Assembly: GCF_014650875.1 (NCBI RefSeq)
Contig: NZ_BMVU01000015.1
Location: 90,378 to 154,377, forward strand
Source of the DNA: Streptomyces minutiscleroticus
Lineage (GTDB): Bacteria > Actinomycetota > Actinomycetes > Streptomycetales > Streptomycetaceae
Length of the DNA: 64,000 nt
Direction of reading: 5' to 3'
Shown here: piece by piece, positions 50,328 through 59,396 of the stretch
Position numbering within the stretch: position 1 is the stretch's first letter
Layout: each line of letters opens with the position of its first letter
Notes under the pieces: generated by a model
Told to the model about the DNA's origin: nothing
The model's database searches: none
Seen by the model: only the letters and a program-made list of their open reading frames with translations
Position numbers and translations under genes: made by a program

Positions 50328-51485
50328 TTGGGGCGGTTGACCGGTGGGGACCCCTCCCTGCTGCGGAGGATCAACTCCGCGGTGGTGCTGGACGCGCTGC
50401 GCACCGCGGAGTGCGCGACCCTCACCGAGATCACCCGGCTGACCGGGCTGTCCCGGCCGACCGTCGAGGGCGTCGTCGAGGGGCTCATCGAGGCCGGGCT
50501 CGTCGTGGAGACCGCGGCCGAGGAGGGCGCCGCCCGGCGGCAGGGGCGCCCGGCCCGCCGGTTCCGCTTCCGGGCGGAGGCCGGCCACCTGCTGGGGCTG
50601 GAGATCGGCCCGCACCGGGTGGCCGCGCTCCTCGCCGACCTGGACGGCCGCTACCTGGGCACGGCGGCCCGGGACGTGGCCGAGACCGCGCCCGCGGACG
50701 AGCGGCTGGAGCGGCTGCGCGCCACCGTCGCCGACCTGCTGCGCCGCGCGGGCGTGGCCCGCAGCTCCCTGCGCGCCGTCGGTGTGGGCACCCCGGGCAT
50801 CGTCGAGGAGGACGGCACGGTCCGCCTGGGCACGGCGTTGCCCGGGTGGACCGGCCTGCAGCTCGGCGAGCGGCTGCGGCGCTCCTTCAAGTGCCCGGTG
50901 CTGGTGGAGAACGACGCCAACGCGGCGGCCGTGGCCGAGCACTGGAAGGGCGCGGCCACGGCGTCGGACGACATGGTGTTCGTGCTGGCCGGGCTGAGCC
51001 CCGGGGCGGGGTCGCTGATCGGCGGCCGGCTGCACCGCGGCTTCGGCGGCGCGGCCGGCGAGATCGGGGCGCTGCACCTGCTGGGCCGTGAGGCGACGCC
51101 GGAGGCGCTGCTGTCCACGACCGACGAGCCGCTGCACCCCCTGGACGAGCAGGCGGTCGCGGAGGTCTTCGCCCTCGCGCGCCGGGGCGACGAGCGGGCC
51201 CGTGCCGCGGTGGACCGTTTCATCAGGCGCCTGGTGCACGACGTGGCGGCGCTCGTGCTCGCGCTGGACCCCGAGCTCGTCGTCATCGGCGGCTGGGCCG
51301 CGGGCCTGGACGGGGTCCTGGAGCCCCTGCGCCGGGAGCTGGCGCGCTACTGCCTGCGCCCGCCCCGGGTCGCCCTCTCGCTCCTCGGGGAGGCCGTCGT
51401 GCCGACGGGCGCGCTGCGGCTGGCCCTGGACCACGTGGAGGAGCAGCTGTTCGCCGTCGAGGGCACGGTGACGGCACGGCGCTGA
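50328..51485 (+). CDS. ROK-family transcriptional regulator
   Basis: The 385-residue protein has an N-terminal winged helix (LLRRINSAVVLDALRTAECATLTEITRLTGLSRPTVEGVVEGL) and a ROK sugar-binding/kinase-like domain (VGVGTPGIVEEDG, VLVENDANAAAVAEHW, GAGSLIGGRLHRGFGGAAGEIGAL). The CxCGxxGC zinc loop normally found after GEIG in ROK proteins is absent (it continues HLLGREATPEALL). So it is a regulator that probably binds a sugar, not an active kinase. TTG start at 50328 behind GGGAGG. Confidence 0.92.
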   Translation: MGRLTGGDPSLLRRINSAVVLDALRTAECATLTEITRLTGLSRPTVEGVVEGLIEAGLVVETAAEEGAARRQGRPARRFRFRAEAGHLLGLEIGPHRVAALLADLDGRYLGTAARDVAETAPADERLERLRATVADLLRRAGVARSSLRAVGVGTPGIVEEDGTVRLGTALPGWTGLQLGERLRRSFKCPVLVENDANAAAVAEHWKGAATASDDMVFVLAGLSPGAGSLIGGRLHRGFGGAAGEIGALHLLGREATPEALLSTTDEPLHPLDEQAVAEVFALARRGDERARAAVDRFIRRLVHDVAALVLALDPELVVIGGWAAGLDGVLEPLRRELARYCLRPPRVALSLLGEAVVPTGALRLALDHVEEQLFAVEGTVTARR

Positions 51486-51578
51486 GGGTCCCCGGGGACC
51501 CCGGCCGGCACGGCGCCGCTCCCGGACGCGGCGGAGGGGCCGCACCGGAACGGAACGAGAACGGGCGGCGCGTCGCCG

Positions 51579-52328
51579 TCAGGAGGCGTCGTGGTGGATC
51601 TCCACGCCGCCGGAGTCGGCGAACGTCAGCCGGCAGGTGTCGGCCCGGTAGGTCGCCACGGACACCGCCGCGGTGCGCCCCCGCGCGAAGAAGCGCGTGG
51701 TGACGACGAGGACGGGGGCCCCGGGGAGCCGGTCGAGTTCCTTGGCGTCCTCCGCGCGGGCCGATCCCAGCTCCACGGCGCGGTCCTGGCCCTCCAGGTC
51801 CAGGTGCCGCAGCCCCTGCAGCACGGCATGTGCGCGGGCCGCCCCGGAGGCGGCGTCGGCGGCCGCCGACGCGGGGACGGACGACAGCGGGACGTAGAGC
51901 AGTTCGGCGGCGACCGGCTGGCCGTTCGTCACCAGCGACCGGCGCACCGTGTGCACCTGCTCGTCCTTGCGGGTCTCCAGCATCCCGGCCACCGCGGCGG
52001 GCGGTGCGGCCGTGGCGCAGTCCGCGGGCTCCCAGGCGTCGCCCTCGGCCCCGGGCCACGCGTGCTGCTCGGTGCCGACGGCGACGCCCACGCGCGGCGG
52101 CGCGACCGTCGTGCCGACCCCGCGCCTGCGCTGCAGCCGCCCTTCCAGTTCGAGCTGCTCCAGGGCCTGCCGGAGCGTGGCGCGGGCGACCCCGAAGCGG
52201 GCCGCGAGGTCACGCTCGTTCGGCAGGATCTCCCCCACGGAGAACTCGGAGTCCAGCGCCTCGCTGAGCACGGTCCTGAGGTGCCAGTACTTCGGCTCCG
52301 GCACTGTTTCCAGCTGCGTGGTCCCCAC
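51579..52328 (-). CDS. GntR-family regulator, HutC/DasR subfamily
   Basis: The 249-residue protein has an N-terminal GntR winged helix (YWHLRTVLSEALDSEFSVGEILPNERDLAARFGVARATLRQALEQLELEGRLQRRRGVGT) and a UTRA ligand domain (VHTVRRSLVTNGQPVAAELLYVP, LVVTTRFFARGRTAAVSVATYRAD). It resembles DasR, which senses aminosugar phosphates. A GTG start at 52328 is used. The divergent alpha/beta hydrolase and a dre-like palindrome in the 350-bp gap suggest local control. Confidence 0.9.
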   Translation of the reverse strand: MGTTQLETVPEPKYWHLRTVLSEALDSEFSVGEILPNERDLAARFGVARATLRQALEQLELEGRLQRRRGVGTTVAPPRVGVAVGTEQHAWPGAEGDAWEPADCATAAPPAAVAGMLETRKDEQVHTVRRSLVTNGQPVAAELLYVPLSSVPASAAADAASGAARAHAVLQGLRHLDLEGQDRAVELGSARAEDAKELDRLPGAPVLVVTTRFFARGRTAAVSVATYRADTCRLTFADSGGVEIHHDAS

Positions 52329-52678
52329 CCTGTCCTCCGCGACGGCCGTGACCCGGCGGCGTTTTTAACGCCCTTGTTTATTAAAGGTTCTTGCCTTATC
52401 CCCCTGCGACCATAGGGACCGCCCCCGCCCTTGGTCAAGACCAATCCTCGGTCTCACGGGAAGTACACAAGCAGGACACGGGGCGGCATTCACGAGAAGT
52501 TCGTACAACGCTCTCCCAGGGGCGCGATTTCAAGACACCCTCCCCAGGAGGGGCATTTCGGCGGTCGCATCCCTGGGGACACCGCCGGGCGACACGGACC
52601 GCATCGGGGGCTACCGACGAGTAGCCGTTGCTGACAAGCTGTCTACACAACATCCCGCCCCAGACGAGGAGCAGTTCC
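52329..52678. other. Intergenic region between GntR and alpha/beta hydrolase
   Basis: About 350 bases, with an AT-richer segment next to GntR (TTGTTTATTAAAGG near 52375) and a dre-like palindrome at 52431. The open frames here show no family resemblance. It should hold the divergent promoters, which I cannot place exactly. Confidence 0.55.
52431..52444. promoter_or_regulatory. dre-like palindrome (GntR/DasR-type operator)
   Basis: TTGGTCAAGACCAA is a 6-2-6 perfect inverted repeat. It matches the core of the DasR responsive element as I recall it (TGGTCTAGACCA) except for the central bases. It lies about 100 bases upstream of the GntR gene and 235 bases upstream of the hydrolase. Confidence 0.6.
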
Positions 52679-53527
52679 ATGCCGTCCGAGGTCTCCTTCT
52701 CCGTCCCCTCTCCGCTCGGCCCGCGGACCGTGACCGTCGCGTACGAACGCACGGGCGCGGGCGAGCCGCTGCTCCTGCTGCACGGGATAGGCCACCACCG
52801 GCAGGCCTGGGACCCGGTGGTGCACATCCTGGCGGCCGAGCGCGAGGTGATCGCGGTGGACCTGCCCGGCTTCGGCGAGTCGCCCGCGCTGCCCGACGGC
52901 CTCACCCACGACCTGTCGACGATGAACGCCGCACTCGGCGGATTCTGCACGGCGCTGGGCCTGGAGCGCCCGCACGTGGCGGGCAACTCCCTGGGCGGCC
53001 TGCTGGCCCTGGAACTCGGCCGGGAGAAGCTCGTGCGGTCCGTCACGGCCCTGTCGCCGGCCGGCTTCTGGACGCAGCCGGAGCGGCGGTACGCGTTCGG
53101 CGTGCTGGCGGCGATGCGGCGCGCGGCCCGCGGCCTGCCGCTGCCGCTGGTACGGCGGCTGTCCCGCAGCGCGGCCGGCCGCACCCTGCTGACCAGCACC
53201 ATCTACGCCCGTCCCGGCCGCAGGTCACCCGAGGCCGTGGTGGCGGAGACCCTCGCCCTGGCGCACGCGGCGGGCTTCGCCGAGACGCTGCGGGCCGGGG
53301 TGCGGGTCCGGTTCACCGACGACGTCCCCGGGGTCCCGGTCACCGTGGCCTGGGGCACGCGGGACCGGCTGCTGCCGCGCCGCCAGGGCGTCCGCGCCAA
53401 GCAGGTCGTCCCCCGCGCGCGTCTGGTGCGGCTGCCCGGCTGCGGGCACGTCCCCATGAACGACGACCCCGCCCTGGTCGCGCGGGTCCTGCTCGACGGC
53501 AGCCGCCCGCTCGTCGGCAGCGCCTGA
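52679..53527 (+). CDS. Alpha/beta hydrolase
   Basis: The 282-residue protein has the fold's standard elements: oxyanion LLLHGIGHHRQAWDP, nucleophile elbow VAGNSLGGLLALEL (Ser), Asp in VAWGTRDRLLP and His in GCGHVPMNDDP. No signal peptide. GAGGAG lies about 9 bases before ATG 52679. The substrate is unknown. Its 3' third overlaps, on the other strand, the extended frame of the transporter gene by 303 bases. Confidence 0.92.
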   Translation: MPSEVSFSVPSPLGPRTVTVAYERTGAGEPLLLLHGIGHHRQAWDPVVHILAAEREVIAVDLPGFGESPALPDGLTHDLSTMNAALGGFCTALGLERPHVAGNSLGGLLALELGREKLVRSVTALSPAGFWTQPERRYAFGVLAAMRRAARGLPLPLVRRLSRSAAGRTLLTSTIYARPGRRSPEAVVAETLALAHAAGFAETLRAGVRVRFTDDVPGVPVTVAWGTRDRLLPRRQGVRAKQVVPRARLVRLPGCGHVPMNDDPALVARVLLDGSRPLVGSA

Positions 53528-54502
53528 GCGGAGTGCCCCGGCCGCCTGCCGCGGTTCCCCGGACCGGTGCGACGGCGCGCCCGGGCCGTGCCCGCCGCCG
53601 GCGGCCGGTGTCCCGCGGCGGCGCGCCCGGACGGCCGTCGGCGCGCCGGCCCCGAGGACCACTCCCGCTCCGACGAGCGCGCTGCCCAGGGCCTGCGCGC
53701 TCCCGTACGCACCCGTCCCCACGAGCGGCGCGGTGGCCGCCGCCGCGACGGGGATGAGGCCGGAGAAGAGCGTCGCGCGCTCGGTGCCGATGCGCTGCAC
53801 CCCCATGTACCAGCAGACGAAGCCGACGACCGTGACGACCGCCGCCTGCCACAGCAGCGCGGCGGCCTCGGCGGCGTCCGGCGTGCGCAGCCAGGCCCCG
53901 CCGTCCACGAGCGGCCCGGCCACCGCCGACCCGGCCGTGGCCAGGCCGCACACAGTGGCCGACAGCAGACGCGGGCCCAGGGGCTCCACGAGCGGTACGG
54001 CGAGCATCGCGAAGCCGACCTCGCCGACGAGCGCGCACAGGGAGAAGGCGAGTCCCGCGCCGTCCGTGCGCCCCCACCCCTGGACGGTGAACGCGCCGCA
54101 GGCCACCAGCGACGCGCCGCACAGGACGGCGGGCCGCGGCCTGCGGCCGGCCAGGAACGGCGCCGCCACGGCCACGACGACGGGGGCACAGCCCACGAAG
54201 ACGCCGGGCACGGCGGGTTCGGCGCTGCGTTCGGCGGCGATGACGGCGAGGTTGAAGCCGACCGTGCCGACGGCGGCGAGCAGCGCCAGGCGCGCCCAGG
54301 CACGCGGCCCCAGCCGGCGCAGCGCCGCGGCGCCGCCGCGTCCGGCGAGCGGCAGGAGCAGCAGGAAGGCGAGCCCGTAGCGAAGGAACTGCCCGCCCGC
54401 GTACGGATAGTGGCCCAGCAGGCTGTTGGCGGTGAAGGAGCCGCCGACGAGGACGGCGGCGAAGGCGGCGAGCAGGGCCCCGCGGGCGGTGGTGACATCC
54501 AT
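53225..54502 (-). CDS. EamA/DMT-type transporter with abnormal antisense-overlapping C-terminal extension
   Basis: Residues about 1-295 form a ten-helix EamA (RhaT-like) metabolite exporter: GALLAAFAAVLVGGSFTANSLLG, GVFVGCAPVVVAVAAPFLAG, VTVVGFVCWYMGVQRIGTERATLFSGLIPV, ALGSALVGAGVVLGAG. A normal family member would end here. The frame instead continues about 130 residues (Gly/Arg/Pro-rich, no membrane helix), running 303 bases antisense into the hydrolase gene. The extension is probably not functional, or results from loss of the original stop. It is divergent from a MocR regulator. Confidence 0.8.
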   Translation of the reverse strand: MDVTTARGALLAAFAAVLVGGSFTANSLLGHYPYAGGQFLRYGLAFLLLLPLAGRGGAAALRRLGPRAWARLALLAAVGTVGFNLAVIAAERSAEPAVPGVFVGCAPVVVAVAAPFLAGRRPRPAVLCGASLVACGAFTVQGWGRTDGAGLAFSLCALVGEVGFAMLAVPLVEPLGPRLLSATVCGLATAGSAVAGPLVDGGAWLRTPDAAEAAALLWQAAVVTVVGFVCWYMGVQRIGTERATLFSGLIPVAAAATAPLVGTGAYGSAQALGSALVGAGVVLGAGAPTAVRARRRGTPAAGGGHGPGAPSHRSGEPRQAAGALRSGAADERAAAVEQDPRDQGGVVVHGDVPAAGQPHQTRAGDDLLGADALAARQQPVPRAPGHGDRDPGDVVGEPDPHPGPQRLGEARRVRQGEGLRHHGLG

Positions 54503-54508
54503 GGGGCG

Positions 54509-54537
54509 ACGCTAGGCACGCACCGGTCCCCGTTTAA
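54509..54537 (-). promoter_or_regulatory. Candidate leaderless promoter of the DMT transporter
   Basis: On the minus strand TTAAAC (54537 to 54532), 17 bases, then TAGCGT (54514 to 54509). The transporter ATG (54502) follows 6 bases later, which fits a leaderless transcript. GGTCC occurs at 54525 and 54538 within the same 46-bp gap and could be a MocR half-site pair. Confidence 0.5.
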
Positions 54538-54548
54538 GGTCCACTTCC

Positions 54549-56048
54549 ATGTCGCCATCGGGGACCGATCCGGCCGCCGGCGGGCCGCACTGCGCCGCAC
54601 CCTCCGGCCCTGCCGCGCCCCTGGCGCCCACGCGCGCGGGCGGGGCGCCGGCGCCCTGGACCGCCGCCTGGGAACTGCTCCTCCCGGCCGCCGCGGCGCC
54701 GGCCCGCGCGCGTGGGCGCTCGCTGCGGTCGGCGCTGCGCGAGGCCGTCCGCTCCGGGCGGCTCGCGCCGGGCACCCGGCTGCCGTCCAGCCGCGCGCTC
54801 TCCGCCGACCTCGGGGTGTCCCGGGGCCTGGTCACCGAGGCGTACGAGCAGCTGACCGCGGAGGGCTACCTGCGCAGCGGGCGGGGCGCCGGGACCTGGG
54901 TGAGCGACACGGTCCGGGCGGCCCGCCCACGCGCGCGGGACCTCGCTCCCCGCCCTCCCGGCGCCCGGGCCGACTTCCTGCCCGGCGCACCCGACCTGTC
55001 GCTGTTCCCGCGCGCGGCGTGGGCCGCCGCGCAGCGCGGCGTCCTCGCCGACCTGCCGCACCACGCCCTGGGCTACCCGGACCCGCGCGGGCTGCCCCGC
55101 CTGCGCACGGCCCTCGCGGACCTGCTCACCCGGCGCAGGGGCGTGGCCGCCGACCCCGAGCGGGTGGTGGTGGTCTCCGGCGTGGCCCAGGCCGTGACGC
55201 TGCTGGGGCACGTCCTCCACGCGCGCGGGGTGCGCTCCGTGGGCGTGGAGGACCCCGGGAGCCCCGAGCACGACGCCCTGTTCGCCTCCGCCGGCGTCGA
55301 CGCCGTACCGCTGCCCCTGGACGACGAGGGACTGGCGCCCGGGCCGCTGCGCGCGTCGGGCGTGCGGGTGGCGGTGACCACGCCGGCCCACCAGTTCCCC
55401 ACGGGCGTCGCGTACTCGGCGCGGCGGCGGGCCGCGCTCCTGCGGTGGGCGCGGTCCGTGGACGGCCTGGTGGTCGAGGACGACTACGACGGGGACTTCC
55501 GGTACGACCGCGCCCCCGTGGGCGCGCTGCAGGGACTCGATCCGGAACGGGTCGCCTACACCGGTTCCGTGAGCAAGTCGCTCGCCCCGGGGCTGCGGCT
55601 CGGCTGGCTGCTCGTCCCGGAGTCCCTGGCCGAGGAGGTCGTCGAGCGCAAGCGGACCATGGACCTGGGCCATCCGGTGCTCGACCAGGCGCTGTTCGCG
55701 CGGTTCGTGGAGCGCGGCGACCACGACCGGCACCTGCGCCGCTGCCGGCGCGCCTACCGGGAGCGGCGGGACGCCCTCGTGGCGGCCCTGGAGGAGCACT
55801 TCCCGGGGACGGAGGTGACCGGGGTCGCGGCCGGCCTGCACGTCGTCGCCGCCCTCCCGGAGCGGTGGGGTCCGTCGTCCCGCTTCCTGGACCGCGTGGG
55901 GGCGGCGGGCATCGCGGTGCGCCCGCTGGCGGACTGCGCCCGGACGCCCGCGCAGGACGACCGGGTGCGGCTGGTGCTCGGCTACGCGCACCTCCCGCCG
56001 GCGCGCATCCGGGAGGGGGTGCGGGCGATGGCGGAGGCCGGCACGTGA
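54549..56048 (+). CDS. MocR/PdxR-type regulator (GntR domain fused to aminotransferase fold)
   Basis: The 499-residue protein has a GntR-type winged helix (about residues 55-120: LRSALREAVRSGRLAPGTRLPSSRALSADLGVSRGLVTEAYEQL) joined to a class I aminotransferase domain with the PLP-binding Lys in YTGSVSKSLAPGLRLGW and VEDDYDGDFRYD. The first 40 residues are Pro/Ala-rich. Divergent from the EamA transporter across only 46 bases, it probably controls that exporter in response to a PLP- or amine-related ligand. Confidence 0.93.
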   Translation: MSPSGTDPAAGGPHCAAPSGPAAPLAPTRAGGAPAPWTAAWELLLPAAAAPARARGRSLRSALREAVRSGRLAPGTRLPSSRALSADLGVSRGLVTEAYEQLTAEGYLRSGRGAGTWVSDTVRAARPRARDLAPRPPGARADFLPGAPDLSLFPRAAWAAAQRGVLADLPHHALGYPDPRGLPRLRTALADLLTRRRGVAADPERVVVVSGVAQAVTLLGHVLHARGVRSVGVEDPGSPEHDALFASAGVDAVPLPLDDEGLAPGPLRASGVRVAVTTPAHQFPTGVAYSARRRAALLRWARSVDGLVVEDDYDGDFRYDRAPVGALQGLDPERVAYTGSVSKSLAPGLRLGWLLVPESLAEEVVERKRTMDLGHPVLDQALFARFVERGDHDRHLRRCRRAYRERRDALVAALEEHFPGTEVTGVAAGLHVVAALPERWGPSSRFLDRVGAAGIAVRPLADCARTPAQDDRVRLVLGYAHLPPARIREGVRAMAEAGT

Positions 56049-56244
56049 CGGACGGGAGCAGGACGGCCGCCGAGGCTCCCCGGCCGGACCGGCGGGCCGT
56101 CGGGGCGGAGCGGCACGCCTTGTCGTCGTCGCACGGCTGTTCCCCGTCCTCGCGGCCGGTTGTTCACTTGGGGTTCGCGTACGCGCTGCGGCGCGCCAGT
56201 AGTTGTGGCACTGCATCACGGTCAGCCGTCCCAGGAGGCGTCTC

Positions 56245-57843
56245 ATGTCACACCGTCCGCCGAGCCCGTTCCGTCCCGACCGCCGCGGTGTGCTGCGCGG
56301 CTCGCTCGCCGCGTCGGCGGCGCTCGCCCTGCCCGCGGCCCTCGGCCCGGCCCCGGCCCTCGCGCTGTCGGGACGGCCCCGGGCCGGCTGGGGCGTACAG
56401 GCCGGTGACGTGACCGCGCACTCCGGCCTGGTGTGGGTGCGCTCCGACCGGCCCGCCCGGATGGTCGTGGAGACGTCGGCGACCGAGTCGTTCCGCGATC
56501 CGCGCAGATGGCGGGGCCCGCTGCTCGGCCCGGGCACGGACTTCACGGGCACGACGCGGCTGCACGGACTGCCGGCGGGCGAGCAGATCCACTACCGCGT
56601 CCTGCTGGCCGACCCCGACGACCCGCGCCGCACCGGCGAACCGGTCACCGGTACGTTCCGCACGACGCCGGCCGGGCGGCGCGACGGGGTGCGCTTCGTG
56701 TGGTCGGGCGACCTGGCCGGCCAGGGCTGGGGCATCAACCCCGACCTCGGCGGCTACCGGATCTTCGACGCGATGGCCCGGCTGGACCCGGACTTCTTCC
56801 TGTGCAGCGGCGACAGCATCTACGCCGACGGCCCCATATCGGCGACCGCCGCCCTGCCCGGCGGCGGCACCTGGCGGAACGTCACCACCGAGGAGAAGGC
56901 GAAGGTCGCCGAGACCCTGGCCGAGTTCCGCGGGAACTTCCGCTACAACCTGCTCGACGAGAACCTCAGGCGGTTCAACGCCCAGGTGCCGTCCATTGTC
57001 CAGTGGGACGACCACGAGGTGCGCAACAACTGGTACCCGGGCCAGATGATCAGCGAGACCGACAGCCGCTACACCGAGAAGAGCGTGGACGCGCTGGCCG
57101 CCCGCGCGACCCGCGCGTTCAGCGAGTACTTCCCGATCTCCACCCTGCGCCCGGGCGCCCGGGAGGGCCGGGTGCACCGGGTGCTGCACCAGGGTCCGCT
57201 GCTCGACGTGTTCGTGCTGGACATGCGCACGTACCGCAACGCCAACTCCCCCGGTGCGCAGACCTCCGACCCGGTGGGCATCCTCGGCCGGGAGCAGCTG
57301 GAGTGGCTCAAGCGGGAGCTGTCCCGGTCCCGCGCGGTGTGGAAGGTGATCGCCTCGGACATGCCGATCGGCCTGGTCGTGCCGGACACCACGGAGGGAC
57401 GGCCGAACTTCGAGGCGGTGGCCCAGGGCGACCCGGGCGCGCCGCTGGGCCGCGAACTGCAGATCGCCGAGCTGCTGCGGTACGTCAAGCACCGGCGGAT
57501 CACCGGCACCGTGTGGCTGACCGCCGACGTGCACCACACCTCGGCGCAGCACTACCAGCCGTCGCGGGCGGCCTTCACCGACTTCGAGCCGTTCTGGGAG
57601 TTCGTGTCGGGCCCGCTGAACGCCGGGGCCTTCCCGGCCTCCGACCTCGACGCCACCTTCGGCCCCGAGCGGGTCTTCGTGAAGGCGCCGACCGCCTCGA
57701 ACGTCTCGCCCGCCGGGGGCTACCAGTTCTTCGGCGAGGTCGACATCGACGGGCACAGCGGTGAGCTGACGGTGCGTCTGCGCGAGCAGGACGGCAGCGT
57801 GCTGTTCACGAAGGTGCTCCAGCCCGGACGCGTGGGGCAGTAG
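56245..57843 (+). CDS. phoD: Tat-exported PhoD-family alkaline phosphatase
   Basis: The 532-residue phosphatase/phosphodiesterase has a Tat signal peptide (PDRRGVLRGSLAASAALALP, ending near ALA). The PhoD core shows WSGDLAGQGWG, CSGDSIYADGP, WDDHEVRNNW and LTADVHHT, which supply metal and phosphate ligands. An N-terminal beta domain (GDVTAHSGLVWVRSD) is typical. ATG 56245 has AGGAGG upstream and a 42-base longer frame is rejected. Phosphate-starvation control is likely for the family, but I did not find a clear PHO box. Confidence 0.94.
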   Translation: MSHRPPSPFRPDRRGVLRGSLAASAALALPAALGPAPALALSGRPRAGWGVQAGDVTAHSGLVWVRSDRPARMVVETSATESFRDPRRWRGPLLGPGTDFTGTTRLHGLPAGEQIHYRVLLADPDDPRRTGEPVTGTFRTTPAGRRDGVRFVWSGDLAGQGWGINPDLGGYRIFDAMARLDPDFFLCSGDSIYADGPISATAALPGGGTWRNVTTEEKAKVAETLAEFRGNFRYNLLDENLRRFNAQVPSIVQWDDHEVRNNWYPGQMISETDSRYTEKSVDALAARATRAFSEYFPISTLRPGAREGRVHRVLHQGPLLDVFVLDMRTYRNANSPGAQTSDPVGILGREQLEWLKRELSRSRAVWKVIASDMPIGLVVPDTTEGRPNFEAVAQGDPGAPLGRELQIAELLRYVKHRRITGTVWLTADVHHTSAQHYQPSRAAFTDFEPFWEFVSGPLNAGAFPASDLDATFGPERVFVKAPTASNVSPAGGYQFFGEVDIDGHSGELTVRLREQDGSVLFTKVLQPGRVGQ

Positions 57844-57992
57844 CGGCGGTACGCGCTAGGCTCGCCCTCCGTGCCGCGTACCGGAGTCATCCCCCGGCGC
57901 GCGGCACGGTCGCACGCGCCCCAACTGCCCGGCCGGGACGGTGTCTTCGCAGGCCGGGGCGATTGTCAGTGGTCGCCCCTACGGTCCTTCCC

Positions 57993-59396
57993 ATGACGCG
58001 ATCCATGCAGGCCGTGGCCTATTCCCGACCCTCCGCGCTGGAGTCCTCAGCCGGCGGGCCCCGCCTGGGACTCGAGACCTCGCGGGGTGCGACCCCCCGC
58101 GGGATCGAGGACCATCCCCGCTTCTTCGCGGGGTTCCTGACACATCCTCAGGTGGCGTCCGCGGGGCTGCTGGCCGTGGCCGACGTGGCGGCGGCCCGGT
58201 ACCACCAGCGGCAGTCGCCCGCCTCGCTGGACCCGGTGGTGACGGGCAACGGCGACCGGCTGCGCTTCGAGTCCTTCTCCGGCTGCTGCGGGGTGTACGC
58301 GCGCCTGGACGTCCTGGGCGAGGGCCTGGACGGCGGCGACATCGGGCACGGTACGACGAACGTCGACGTCAACAACCCGCTGCGGGAAGCCCTGTCGCGG
58401 ATCGGCGCGGACGACCCGCTGCATCTGCGCGTCGGCCCCGACGAATTGGCGGTGACCACGCTGGACGGGCCCGTGGTCGAGAAGAAGGTGCCGCTGCCGG
58501 ACCGCTGGCTGCGCGGTTTCGCGGAGGCCCAGGTGCTGGCCTCCTCCTTCGAGCTGCGGGCGGAGCTGCCCGCCGCGGAGGCCGTCCGCTTCCTGCGGTC
58601 GCTGCCCCGGGGCACGGCGCGCGGCGCCTCGCGCGGCGTCCAGTGGGTGGTGCCCGCGGGCCGTGCGCTCAGGCCGACGACCCGCCCGGTGCCGGGCGCC
58701 GTGTGCCTGCCGGGCCCCGAGCGGCTCGCGGCGCTCCAGCGGGTGCTGCGGCACGCGACGGCCCTGCGCGTGTACGGACCGGCGGTGACCGGCGGCGCCG
58801 CGGCCGCGAGCGCCTGGGAGGTCGTCCTGCCGGGCATGCGTCTGACGCTGACGCTGTCGCCCGAGACCTCCCGCGGCTTCTCCGGCGAGGGCGGCGTCCT
58901 GGACGCGCTCGCCACCGACGAGGCGGCGCAGGACGCGGAGCTGATCGCGGTGCTGCTGGCCTGGGAGCCGCGCATCGACGTCACGGACCTGGCCGCCGCC
59001 TCCGGACTGCCGGCCGGGCGGGTGCGGGCGGCCCTGGTGCGGCTGGGCACGTCGGGCCGCGTGGGGTACGACGCGGCGGAGGCGGCCTACTTCCATCGCG
59101 AGCTGCCGTACGACGCGCAGCGCGCGGAGCGCCACAACCCCAGACTGCGGGCGGCCCGCGACCTCGTGGCGGCGGGCGCGGTGGCGCTGGACGGGGACGT
59201 GGGCACGGTCACCGCGGAGGACGGCCACGTCCACCGGGTGCGGGACGACGCGGGCACGCTGAGCTGCAGCTGCCTGTGGTGGGCGAAGTACCGCGGCGGG
59301 CGCGGCCCGTGCAAGCACGCGCTGGCGGTGCGCATGGTGCGCAGGGAAGCGGCGGCGGGCCGGCAGGGCGTGCCGGTCGGCGGAGGTGCGCGATGA
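57993..59396 (+). CDS. SWIM zinc-finger protein
   Basis: The 467-residue protein ends in a SWIM motif, CxC...CxH at Cys425, Cys427, Cys440 and His442. The N-terminal two thirds begins MTRSMQAVAYSRPSAL, has a GCCGVYARLDV segment and HLRVGPDELAVTTLDG, with a possible winged helix near DVTDLAAASGLPAGRVRAALVRLG. SWIM domains bind nucleic acid or protein. TACGGT ends 7 bases before the ATG, so it may be leaderless. The stop overlaps the next start, so the two are coupled. Confidence 0.88.
   Translation: MTRSMQAVAYSRPSALESSAGGPRLGLETSRGATPRGIEDHPRFFAGFLTHPQVASAGLLAVADVAAARYHQRQSPASLDPVVTGNGDRLRFESFSGCCGVYARLDVLGEGLDGGDIGHGTTNVDVNNPLREALSRIGADDPLHLRVGPDELAVTTLDGPVVEKKVPLPDRWLRGFAEAQVLASSFELRAELPAAEAVRFLRSLPRGTARGASRGVQWVVPAGRALRPTTRPVPGAVCLPGPERLAALQRVLRHATALRVYGPAVTGGAAAASAWEVVLPGMRLTLTLSPETSRGFSGEGGVLDALATDEAAQDAELIAVLLAWEPRIDVTDLAAASGLPAGRVRAALVRLGTSGRVGYDAAEAAYFHRELPYDAQRAERHNPRLRAARDLVAAGAVALDGDVGTVTAEDGHVHRVRDDAGTLSCSCLWWAKYRGGRGPCKHALAVRMVRREAAAGRQGVPVGGGAR

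Noticed and set aside
52391..52624. 77-codon frame between GntR and the alpha/beta hydrolase
   Set aside because: No ribosome site or family resemblance, and codon third positions are not biased as in neighbouring genes.
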